In this document: one piece after another, positions 32,719-43,600 of the stretch
Layout of the letters: each line of letters begins with the position of its first letter
Position numbering within the stretch: position 1 is the stretch's first letter
From: Penium margaritaceum
Lineage: Eukaryota; Streptophyta; Zygnematophyceae; Desmidiales; Peniaceae
Reading direction: 5' to 3'
Assembly: GCA_023375785.1 (NCBI GenBank)
Contig: SZWC01007301.1
Coordinates: 45,623-109,622 of the forward strand
DNA length: 64,000 nt
Program-made: the position numbers and the translations under genes
The notes under the pieces: model-generated
What the model was told of the DNA's origin: nothing
Databases searched by the model: none
Seen by the model: only the letters and a program-made list of their open reading frames with translations

Positions 32719-35695
32719 TGTTTCACTTGGCAATATTGCCAGCAACAAGAAAGATATACCCACACCTACTTGTGACATTGCTGTCATGAGCCCAATCAAT
32801 GTCATTGTATCCATCAACAATGACTCACGGATGTGCATGAAAGCATAGACCAACACACACCGTGGAGAGAGCGTAGCAAATGACACAGAGGGCATCTTCA
32901 AGATCGTTGACATGAGCCTGTTACACAAATTGTGCGAGGAAGTTGACCGACTCAATGACGCGGAGGTAGTCAGTGAAATTCAACGGCTCCTCCAGCTGCA
33001 ACACATCTAATGAATTTCACATGCCCTGGTCTGCTCAGATCATGGGTTGGAGATGGTAAGAACATCAGTCAGAAATGATGCATAACCTTCTCCCAGGTTG
33101 TAGATGTACACAGCCCAATGGACGTGGAGAGTGCAACACTGGTGATCATGATCAAGATCCATGCCAAGGATGATAGAATGAGAAAGAGTGCAATGTTCGG
33201 TGCACTACGTCAATAGCCCCCTCCCCTGGGTGTAATTAATCTCCATGTTCTAGCAGTGAGGCCACTGTTTGAGTCCATACACGGCCTTGCGCAAGTTACA
33301 GAAAACTTCAGTGCCGTCAGAAAAGCCAATTGTATGGACCATGTAGATCTCCTCATGGAGCCGGCCGGGTGTCCATCTCCTCGAACTCCTAGTCATGTTC
33401 AGCCACAAGGCTGAGGAGGAAACGAGCAATGGTGTAATGACCAACTGGTACAAAATTCTTGTCAGAGTAGACTCAAGAGATCTGATGAAACCTGTTAGCC
33501 CTCAGTTGTGCCTTACAGCGATCCTATTTTCCATCAGGCTTCAGCTTGCGCTTGAGGACCTAGCAGGCTGAGACTGCCTAACAATCGCAAGGCAATTTGA
33601 CCAGTTCAAAGACATTGTGCTCCTTGAGGGCATCAAGCTCCTTGTGCATGGATTTCTCTTAGAGGGCAGCATCGGCTGCCTTTCGAGCTTGACGCACAGT
33701 CATGGGCTGATGGAGAAACAGGGGGAGACTGCTGGCAGCAAAGCACGCCTTCATGTTATTTGAAACTGTGGACTTCTGTGAAAGTCCTCAGCACTCAGAG
33801 AGTAGGTGAGAGTAGTGTTCGGTTGGACAATACCGATGGCGAGACCAAAAGTGTCAAGTCCTATGGGATGGACACAGGGTATCACAGAGCTATGTGACTC
33901 ATGAGAGTGAGTGACTCACCATAAGAACATCTGTGAGGGGACACCAAGAAGCCTCTCCCCATGCAGGCATGGCTTTGTGTAAGTAGTGGTCTCAATATGA
34001 AAAACAAGGACAGAAGGTTGAGGCACAGAAGGTGAAGGTGTGTTTGGGTCATGTAGGAGAATGAGAGACAAGGTCAGCCAATGCATAGGACTCCTCTGCA
34101 AGGGAGGAGGGATCTGTGTAGTGTTCAAAGTCAGTGCATGAGATGAAGGCTGAGATATTGATTGAGACGCTGACGTGGACAATTATGAGGAATCGGGAGA
34201 GGGAGGAATTGCCATCTTTGAGGAAGGGGAACACCTGGAGCCAACAGAGACATGGGGGACATAGAATTGGGAGCTGTTGAAAAAAAAAAGACGAGGTCGC
34301 TGAGATTCGGGGCTGAACAAGGAACACCTCCACCAAGCCGACAAAGCGAGGCATGAGAGGGTGAAGATACAAATCATGGAAGAACGCATCCTCATACAAT
34401 AGGACATCCCGTTATTGAATGTAACAACACATGCTGTAATCTCAGAAGCACCAGGCATTGGACAGAGATGAAAACGTAAGGAATGGAGAAAAATTAGCGT
34501 GGGGAGAGAGTTTTCCATTGCGCTGGAAATCTGAGTGCCAGAAAGCAAGGATATAGTCCTAGAGGAGCTCAAGATGAAAGTAAACATGATGAACAAACAA
34601 AAGCTCAAATGGAGTGGCATAGCGGGAAAGAGGACCATATGGAACACGGTTTTTCAACCCGTGTCATGTAAGATATGGCGTCAAAAGAGGAGAGAGTTTG
34701 AAGACATGAAGTAGAGAAAAGTGTAGGAACACCGTCAGCAAGGTTACGGTTCCAACGTTCAAAGACCCCATTTCTTTGAGTGCGTAGGGACATATGCCTC
34801 AGTACACACAATGAGATGCAAGAAAGCAGGCAGTGGGGCCCATGCAGTTGCCTCCACGGTCAAACCAAAACACACGGAACTGACTGCTACAGGGCAGCTT
34901 GGCCTGGAGAACCATATTCAAAGAAAAAACACAGAAATTGCTACTTTGGAGAAGGACAAAGAGAAATCATTACTGTGACAGAGAATGTAATGGTCCATCT
35001 TCCCAAGGAGGTCATAAGATAAGGCAGCCAGAGGGGCAGGAAAGTGGAAAGGTAGAAGGCTCCAAGCTGACAGGCTTGGATAGTTAAGGCAACCAGTGGG
35101 GCATTCACCTTCGCTGAGTGTAAAGGTGACTAAAAACAGCGGAGCGGTCGTGTGAATATGGCAGAGGCGGCGGTGTAGGTGCTCATCATGGGCAGGCGTG
35201 AGGGAGCATGCAACATGTACAAAGGTAGAATCCGTGAATTGAGGAGAATTATAAACCCTGGTAGTCAAGGGTCATGACAGAGAGAATACTGATCTCAAGG
35301 TCAGAGGCAAAGACCACATGAGGGAGGAAGAGCTACCTCGTAGGGCTCACAAAACAAACAACACTCATTACCTGAAGAGGGAGTAGTTTGCCAGAGCTGG
35401 TACAAGAAAAGTGATTAGTGTCGACAGGACCAAGGGAAAAAAAGGAGACAGGTTCTGATGTCATTTGGCCAGTGGCTCATGAATCAATGATCCAAAAGCC
35501 ATCAGAAACACAAAAAACCAACAGAATCTGATTGATAGCATTGGTGGCAGTAAAGGGGCTAAGTGAAGATGAGTAACCACATGCGGCAAGACAGTGAGGC
35601 CAGGTGATAGAATGCCAGTCGAATCGTGGTAGTGAGTTCTCAGATGAGATGGACACATTTTTTGATGAGCATGGTTTCTTTAACCAGCTCTCTGC
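32719..35695 (-). mobile_element. Copia element G, RNase H to protease (fossil)
   Basis: Going along the minus strand from the right: a protease-like segment (WIID near 35480-35500), a GAG-pre-integrase stretch (DEHLHRRLCHIHTTA near 35170), integrase (NGVFERWNRNLADGVP and AISYMTRV near 34650-34760), RT (GRLHEEIYMVHTIGFSDGTEV near 33280-33370) and RNase H from 32719 to about 33000. No Gag is seen. It is heavily decayed, with many breaks. Confidence 0.75.
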
Positions 35696-35699
35696 CCTT

Positions 35700-36130
35700 G
35701 CCACACCCTAGAAAAACAGTGTGTCCAAGCACTAGAACCACACCATGGAGGATGCGGTTCATCTATGTCATCTGAGTGCTGTCTTCTTGAGTTCTTTGCC
35801 CTTGACGGTTTCTCAGACATGACGTGGATCTAGAACTACCCACTGTACGGTCCCTTGTTGGACTATGTCACACTGCGCGAGTTGTGTTTGGCTGTCACGA
35901 TGACCTTCGTCTAGCTCACGTCTTGGACTTCCTGGCGTGTTTCTTGTACAACGAGGAGTAGCAGGGATCAAAGATCACACCTCGGGGTCGCATGTGTGCC
36001 TTTCTTGTCATGTGCGATTGGTTAAAGGCCTAGCAATTTTGGAACCCCAGTTGCCACCACATTTTTGAGTCTTGAGGTGCCCTCATCTTTAGGCTCTCAC
36101 TTACCGAGACCTATCCAACACTGAATCGTT
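35700..36130 (+). mobile_element. Copia element E, integrase end (fossil)
   Basis: Plus-strand sequence matches the integrase of element F (58039-58416 on the other strand): the CACCATGGAGGATGCGG block, the TTTGCCCTTGACGG block, GTCCCTTGTTGGACTATGTCAC, and then the domain exit near 35930. It starts abruptly beside element G, so the 5' half of E is missing from this window. Confidence 0.75.
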
Positions 36131-36344
36131 GGCCACAGACCACATTCCCACATGTGTGGGTTCTCGGCGGACTTGGGAGTCTAGGCCTATGGATGGGTTG
36201 GTCCGCCCCCCCTCTTTTTTTTTTTGGTTTTCAATATGGTCCAGGAAGAAAATCCCTCCCACCGGGCTCCCTTCCGGAAGCTGCTCCGGGCCCCCTCACC
36301 TGTGGTCTGGTCTCCCATTGATGACGACCCAACCAATGCAGCCG

Positions 36345-36565
36345 TAGGTCTAGTAGCCTTGTCAGTCCCCACTGGCACACCTGGTCCTGTGCCTGCATCA
36401 GTCTCCACTGGAACACCTGGGTCTATGCTTGTGTCAGTCTCCATTGGTACACTTGGTCTTTTATCCTTGACAGTTCCTTTTGGCACACCTGATCCTGTCC
36501 TTGCTTTGTTCCCCATTAGCACACCTGATCGTGTGCCTGTGTCAGTTCCCACCAGCACAACTGTG
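36345..36565 (+). repeat. Degenerate 36-bp repeats in the integrase-RT linker (E)
   Basis: About six units of 36 bp encode 12-residue repeats of the type SVPTGTPGPVPA. Period and position match the arrays in family A, but the sequence differs. The linker of element F at 57520-57780 shows no such array. Confidence 0.7.
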
Positions 36566-36959
36566 CCTATGTCTGTCTCCCCGTTTGTCCCTCAGTGTGA
36601 TGCTGTCATTTCCCCTTATGTATTTCCATGCATCTTGTATAGTTACACCCTCTCTGCCTGCGTACGAGTCTGAAGCCTTTTTGCCTGTGTCAATGCTACT
36701 AGCTCCTCAGATCAAGGAGAGCACCTTGGCGGCAGGCTTCTGTCGCGACCCCGGTGGTTGTCTGTGACAAGTACCATCTATGACTCAGTGAGCAACTGAC
36801 AGGACATCCAAACGCCGTACTGTACGCCATACAAAGTACTAGGATTGGTGAGCCTGGCACAAAAGCCCTATTCTTTAGTTTCCATGAGCTAGTCTCATGA
36901 GTTGTAGCTGCCCTTGTTGTGGTCAGATCCACACCTGATGCATGTGTCATGGCTACCGA

Positions 36960-38420
36960 GAGTTATCCCTTGACGATGCCTGATCCAGGCACGTTAAAGG
37001 AAGCGCTCTTGGAAAAGGACGCTGTGTTGAGGTACAATACATGAAAAAAGGATTTTAGAGTCATTTGACAGCATGGCGTCTACAAGATTCTAGACCTTTC
37101 TCCTGGGTAGAAGGCTGTATAGGCCAGGTGGGTAATTCACACCAGATTGCTACAAGACCTATTTGATGGCCAATGACTTCTCACAAATTGGGTGTGTTTA
37201 TTTCACCAACAACTTTGCACCAGTTTGTTGTATGAGCATAGCTTGTGCCCTGTTTGTCCTCCTTGCTCAGCACAACTAGGAGCTACACCAAGTTGATTTG
37301 AACAACTCACTCCACCACGGAACTCCAGAGGAGGAGATCTACATGGTCAAGCCACCCGCCTTCAAGGTCGGCCACAAGGTTTAACGTTTTTGCAAGGTCT
37401 TTTCTGGCCTCAAGCAATCATCTTGCTGCTGGAACCAAGAGATTATTTGCACACTGAATCGTGCTGGCTACGTGCAAATTGATGGCAATCCATCCCTCTT
37501 CTTTGTACGGACATCTGAGTACTTTACTGTCATCCTGGTCTATGTTGACAGCCTACTAATCACACTTTTTTTTTATGGAGGATGTGAAGGGAGCCAAAGC
37601 GGTCCTCCAGGCAACCTATGGGTGGAAGGACCTTGGTCCTGTTGTTTTTCTCAGGATGGAGATTGTTTGTGACCACCGGTGGTGGACACTCTTGTTGCAC
37701 CAGTCTTACTATGGTTGCATTGTGAAGGAGCAATTTGTTACCCTCGGTGCATTTACCACAACCCCCACACTCATCACCCAGTCAGGTAGGATTTCTGAAG
37801 TTAGGAGAGACAGTATACTTGAATGTTTACTTGTGCCTCATTGGCTTTCTAATGAACTTGGCCATGACTACGCGGCTCAAATTTTCTTTACCCGTCAACC
37901 TCCTTCCATGTTTCTTACAGTGCTCTCGGGCCAGAGCTCTTTATGCGGTTGTGCGAGGGGTACGTTACATGGTTTCCAAGCTATAGTTCAGACTCTGCTT
38001 CGATAGTATTCAGTGATAGTCGACGGCTACACGGATAGTGACTGGAATTGGATCACTGATTTTCACTGTCAGATTGGCTACGTGTTCTTGCTGGGTGGTA
38101 CCGTAACTTCGTGGTGCAACGGCAAGCAGGGTTGCATTGCACATAGCTCGTCACAGGCGTGGCTACAGTGCTTACTTTGTGAATTGTCTCAGTTTGTACC
38201 TTTCATTGTTTTGCACTGTGAAAACTAAAGTGATCTTGCCATTGCGGAGAACCTTGGTGTATTTCATGTACATATGAAGCACATTGCTGTTGAGCATCAC
38301 TTCATGTGTAATCTGGTGGAATGACAGGTAACATCCGTCATTTGGGTCGGCACGGGCATAAAGCGGGCTGAATTTCTGACCAAAGTATTGGTGCTTGGAA
38401 ATTCCATGGTGTCCATTCGT
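36960..38420 (+). mobile_element. Copia element E, RT and RNase H (fossil)
   Basis: RT stretches include EEEIYMVKPPAFKVGHKV, FSGLKQS, NRAGYVQIDGNPSLFFVRT and VILVYVDSLLIT (about 37330-37570). RNase H is at 38010-38400, with VDGYTDSDWNWITD, VFLLGGTVTSWCNGKQGCIAHSS and a decayed C terminus. It is broken in several places. Confidence 0.82.
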
Positions 38421-38539
38421 TCTTCGGGCTTCGTCCCTTGCCTGAGGGTAGCTGAGAGTGGAATGGTTGCCCATATGGACCACAGAGCATTTGGTTGCAC
38501 ACCCTTGTCAGAAATGCACGCGTATGGACATGCGTACCA

Positions 38540-38591
38540 ACGGGTCATTGGGGAGTTTTAGGATGTGAGCTATCCCCAGCTGTGTTGGTAG
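38540..38591 (+). repeat. Polypurine tract and first bases of the 3' LTR of E
   Basis: GGGTCATTGGGGAGT parallels the polypurine tract of F (GGGTCATGGGGAGT on the minus strand at about 55803-55815), down to the shared upstream TACGCATGTCCATACG segment in inverse orientation. Only about 38 bp of LTR follow before the LTR of element C. The rest resumes at 46621. Confidence 0.65.
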
Positions 38592-39211
38592 TTTTGACTA
38601 TTGGCTTCAGCATCTTAGCATGCACAAGAAAACCATAGATCCATGGCAGTGTAGATGGTACGGAGTAAGAAACCTTGTGTGAAGCATTTGCAAGAGTCAA
38701 CAACAACAGATGGGATTCAAGAGTGAGCAAAGTGAAAGTATCCGGTCGACCGGGCCACCCACCAAAGTGGCTGGATACGGGGCCCGGCCGCCACCCTGGG
38801 ATCGAACCAAACCGGTTGGTAAAATGCCACTGTGGTTTTTGCACACTCCGATGAAACTGAGAGTGTGGCCTTGTAGAAACAGCAACCCGGTGCTCAACAC
38901 AAACACTACTAGCTAGGCACACACATCAACCATAAACAAAACCACATCGACCACGAGCATATGTGGATGCATGTCTCCTTGTGCGTAATTCTCATACATT
39001 ACCCAAGGAAACGTTAACCACAATATGTTGAAAGCAGCAATTCTGACCCCAGGCACAGTTGGACCAACCTTGCACCCGGCTGAGACGCCAGTGATGCATA
39101 GTCCACCATGTGTGTGCCTTGAGCTTCATGTCAGTTTAGTCACCTGCAATGATGGTTTGTATATATGGACAAAGTCAAGTGGTCACTTGCGTTTCTCACA
39201 GTCTCAACCAA
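38592..39211 (-). repeat. 3' LTR of copia element C
   Basis: The segment runs from TTTTGACTATTGGC to CTCAACCA and matches 46003-46620 (AACCATAGATCCATGGCAG and AGTAAGAAACCTTGT blocks). The complement of a polypurine tract (ACTCCGCCATGACC) follows. Confidence 0.82.
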
Positions 39212-39469
39212 GACTCCGCCATGACCCAAGACAACAACCCACACACCACTGAGAGCAAAGTAGTACAAAGTTGCACAATGACAACGAGTGAGAAGGAGTA
39301 TGCACATCAACCAAGAGCATCACGTGCACGTAGCAGACCAACAGCATGCACATCAGCCTTGAACATCCCACTGCTAAGAGCTTTGCTGAGAAAGTCTGCA
39401 CGCTGCTGACGAGTGTCAATCTAGACAGCCTGAACTTCTCCAACGGCAATGCGCTCGTGTGCAAAGTGA

Positions 39470-40910
39470 CGCTCAATGTTGATGTGCTTAGTGTGTGTGA
39501 GTGATGAATGCAATCATGCTTATTGATTGCCTTGGTGCTTTGATTGTCGCAACACAGTGTGATGTAGGGGATGGGCACATAAAGCTATTGCAGTAGCCTG
39601 GACAGCCGCACACTTTCAAACGTACTTGCTCCAAGCGTTACGTACTCTGCCTCACTTGAGCTGCATACAACACAACCATGTTTTCCATGTTTCCAGGAGA
39701 CAGTAGTCCCACCAAGAATAAAGATGAAGCCAGTGGAAGTACGTACGTTGGTGTCAGGAGCCCAGTCACTATCAGTGTATCTGTCTATGACCAGAGGGTT
39801 GTAACCTGTAGCACAGTCCCACACATGTAGTGGACAATGTATAGCAAATGACACACAATGCTGCCTCGAGGTACCTCTGATAAGGCTACAGGATAACTGA
39901 GTAAGGAAGTTGACCAAGAAGGCCACATCCGCTTGGGTGGTGTTGGCAAAGTACATCACAGACCCGATCACACTGACGTAGTCGGTGACCTCCACGAGCT
40001 CTTCTAGCTTGGAGGTGTCGAGCATCTTCAGCAAGCACTGACCTGCTCGAGTCATCGATGTGCACGCAATGGGAGTGTCAACCAACAAGGAGGCAAAGCG
40101 CCCCCCCAGGCTCCGGATGTAGGCAGCTTGGTGCACGTGCACTGTGCGATGCTGGCGGTCACGCTCAAGTTTCATGCCAAGGAACACTTGAGCCGGACAG
40201 AGGTCCTTCATCTTGTACATGGATGGTAGGAGGACTTCACTGACTACACATCAGCACGATTGGATGAAGCAATGAGGAGGCCGAAGAAATAGACGAGAAT
40301 GGCCACAAAGGGCTCGGAGGGTGTGGTGAGGAAGAATGTTGGGTTGACGGTGCTACGGCAGTAGCTACCTCTCTTGAGAGTGGAGGAGATCTCCATGTTC
40401 CAACAGCGAGACAAATTCTTGAGCCAATACAAGGACTTATGCTACTGCCAAACTTTTTTCGTGCTGTCGGTGAAGCCGGGAGGTTGTACCATGTAGATAT
40501 CCTCATCCTACCTTCCGTGAAAGAGTGAATGATTTATGTCCATCTGCTCCAATTCCCAGTCATGCTAGGAGACTAGGCTCAAGAGAGCATGAGCGCTGTC
40601 CGACTGGAGCAAAGTCAATGCTGGGAATCTGAGAGCATCCTTTGGCAGTGAGCCTGGCCTTGTATTTTTCAACCTTGGCATCAGGCTTCAGAGAGCCCAA
40701 CGGGCCGAAACAGCCTTGCGACCTGTTGGGAGATCGACAATTTTGAAGACCCCATGTTCATTGAGGGCGGTAAGCTCCTCTTGCATGGCCTTCTCCCAGA
40801 GGTCAACATCGGCCATCCACAAGCTTGTCGAACAGTGGAAGGCTCTTGGCGGAGTGAAGGAAGCCCACTCGTCGCAAATCAGACGGCGACGTTGCCAGCA
40901 ATAGAGGCCT
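39470..40910 (-). mobile_element. Copia element C, RT and RNase H (fossil)
   Basis: The minus strand shows MYKMKDLCPAQVFLGMKLERDRQH at the end of RT. RNase H follows with YTDSDWAPDTNVRTSTGFIF, SSSEAEYVTLGASTFESVRL and CCDNQSTKAINKHD. Upstream is the RT core with FVAILVYFFGLLIA and ISTLKRGSYCRSTVNPT. It is broken. Confidence 0.85.
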
Positions 40911-41394
40911 CAAGGGCACTGTGGAACTTGTGAGCCACGAGGGCATAGCCCACAGCCGAGTTAGGGTGGCCAATGCTAACAGTCTGGATGCACTTAGAGT
41001 GCATCCAGACCAGTAGGTTTGGTAGAAGAGTCGGGTGCGGTGGAAGATGCACAGGAGCAAGTGTGGTGCTGAGAGGGTTGGGAGGACTGATAAGTAAAGT
41101 GTTGTGGGAGTGTGCAAAGTCGCCCTCCGTGAGTGTATGGCTCTGGTCCGATTGGAGGGGCATGAGAGATAGGGGAGGATTCTGTCACACCAACTAACAT
41201 AGAGGTCTACAAAGCAGGCATCAGAGGTGAGTCAGGCTTGATATGCGGGGGAAACTGTGAAGATACATTAGCGAGGGACTGTGTCGGAGCAATGAGGGGC
41301 GGTATGTGGAATCAAAGGACACAGAGGGGGAAGGCGCCGGTGACAACTCTATGGAAGTCCAAGTCGAAGAACCAGATGGGGAGCTGTGGAGAGT

Positions 41395-42200
41395 TTAGAC
41401 GGCAAAGTCACAGGAGAGGAGGGAGAAGAAAAGGGACCAGAAGAAGAAGGAACCTTGCGAGACCAAAGGCGGAGACAGCTCCACCCCTCCAAGCTGACAA
41501 AGTGAGGAAAGGAAGCGAGGAGGAAAAAGCAAGGGACGAGGGTGGAGCGACACGAGACAAGTCACGAGGAAAGACATCCTTGAAGAGGAGAGCGTCACGG
41601 GACTCAACAACACGTGCAAGGCCGGGGTTGTAGAAGTGCAATGCTCTGGACATGGCAGAGACACCAAGGAAGGTACACAAGTGTGCACAGGGACTGAGTT
41701 TCCCGTCTTGAAGGACCTTGGGAAGCCAGACAACAACAACACAATCCCAGATGCGAGCAAGACACAGGTCAGCACAACGCCCAAACCAACGTTCAAAAGG
41801 GGTGAAATGGCAAGGGAGAGGACCGTGGAGGACACAGTTCCATACCCAGGTCATGGAGGACATGGCCTCAAAGGAGAAGAGAGGAGGGAGGTCAGAGGCA
41901 CTAAGAAGAGTGTAGACACTGTCATCAAGGGTCCTGTTCCAAAGTTCAGAGACACCATTTTGCTGAGGTGTTTAGGGAGCCGTAACCTCCATACACACCC
42001 CATGGGATGTAAGGAAATGAGTAGTGCGTCCCATGAAACCCCCACCACGGTCACAACAAAAGATGCAAAGACGGCAACCACAGGTAAGTTCAGCCTTGGG
42101 AGTCCAGGAATAAAGGGTAGAGCAGATATCACTCGTTTGCGTGAGAGCAGAGACCCAGTACGTGAACAAGAAGTCATAAGTGAGACAGAGACACAAATCC
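41395..42200 (-). mobile_element. Copia element C, integrase (fossil)
   Basis: The minus strand holds the catalytic stretch CCDRGGGFMGRTTHFLTSHGV (about 42005-42075), the core end with SSMTWVWNCVLHGPLP and ERWFGRCADLCLARIWDCVVVVWLP (41700-41860), and the following CTFLGVSAMSRALHF. The domain order agrees with the other copia copies. Confidence 0.82.
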
Positions 42201-42288
42201 CTTGTCATAAGTGAGACAGAGACACAAATCCCCATCAAGTGTACACGTAAGTGACTCCGAACCTGAACACCCACTCTCACCTCCCTGA

Positions 42289-43600
42289 TCACCAATGGCA
42301 CTGGTGGACGGCATGAGATTGGGTAGCGTCCAACTGTTGGTTGTCCTGAGGAGGGGTGATGACAACACTGGAGGATGGGCGACGAGACTGGTAACTTGGA
42401 GAGGCGTAGGCAGGAGGAGTGTAAGGACCGGAAGGGGGACTGTAGTAGAATGGCCCTCCATATCCTAGGGGCCACCCCCAGGGGTAAGGCGGTGGAGGTA
42501 GGGCTACAGTGGTGCAGGCTACATCATTGGTGGATGCAGACGGTCTGTGACCAGCCGGAGATGTAGAGGTGGTGGCATGGGAAGAGCTCCCAGAGCTGCC
42601 GGAGGAGCACGCCCAATGTGCCCTCATTGCTGTCACAAGACTGTCTTTCTCCGGCGACACTCGACACTTCGGTGCAGGGTGGCCTGTAGAGCCACAGTTC
42701 CAGCACGTGACGTTGCTTGAGGAAATTGTGGAAGAGGAGGAGCTTCTTGACCCCTTCCCTTTCCCACGACCGGTCGGACCACTGGCACAAGAGCCGCCAC
42801 CACCCTTGCCCTTACAACGACCACGACCACCCCCTTTCCCCCCCTGACTGAGCAGAGAGTTGGCCGAGATGGAGGGTGAGGATGATGAGGTGGAGGAGGC
42901 CGAGGAAGAATGGAGTGAGGTGGCGGCAGCTGCGACAACTACATGATGGACGTGTTTTTTTGTAGGTCGCTCCACCAGTGTGTAAGGAGCTGGACAGTAA
43001 ACTCCCTAAGGGTACCAATGCCAGGTGGAGCATCAATAGAGATTGGCTCGGATGCAAGACACTCGAGCTCGGAGGCCTTCACCTCCCTGAAGATGACTGA
43101 CTATTCTGGAATGAGGCCATTGACGATGGAGAGGACTACAAGCAGCTGCACGGGTGCTGCCTTGCCAAGGTCATGCAGCAGGCGCAGGCTGTGTGCAAAT
43201 AGGCATCCACAGTCTAATCGACACGCATAGATAATGTGTTGAACTGGACAATGAGGAAATTCAGTTCTACGTGGCCTAAAACAGTGTCATGATGCTTTAT
43301 GAGGGCATAAACGCCAATACAATCGGCATGCGTGAGGTATGTTGTGTAAGTATTGTAGGACTCGATCTCATCAGTGAGATCGTCAGGTCCAGCATGAATG
43401 AGAGCACAGAAAGCACGTACAGACTCAGCATTGGTTGGAACACAAGGGAGATTGGCTAAGGGATTTGGTTCATGGTAGTATTAAGAATGTTGTTCACCTT
43501 GTCCCCACACACGGAAGCGGACCTCCCATGAAGAGAAGGTGAGGTTAGAGGTGAAATGAGGCGGTGCTAAGTCAAAGTCATGTTTGCGATGCAAGGACAA
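42289..43600 (-). mobile_element. Copia element C, Gag with zinc knuckle (fossil)
   Basis: A 228-residue minus-strand frame carries a Gly/Lys/Arg-rich stretch (GKGGGRGRCKGKGGGG), a Ser-rich run and the knuckle CWNCGSTGHPAPKC near 42660-42705, followed by a Pro/Tyr-rich tail. Gag core sequence continues to about 43600 in other frames. No clear protease block was seen between this and the integrase. Confidence 0.75.

Noticed and set aside
35690-35705. Target duplication between G and E
   Set aside because: No matching short repeats were found at the other edges. The joint looks like a truncation on both sides.
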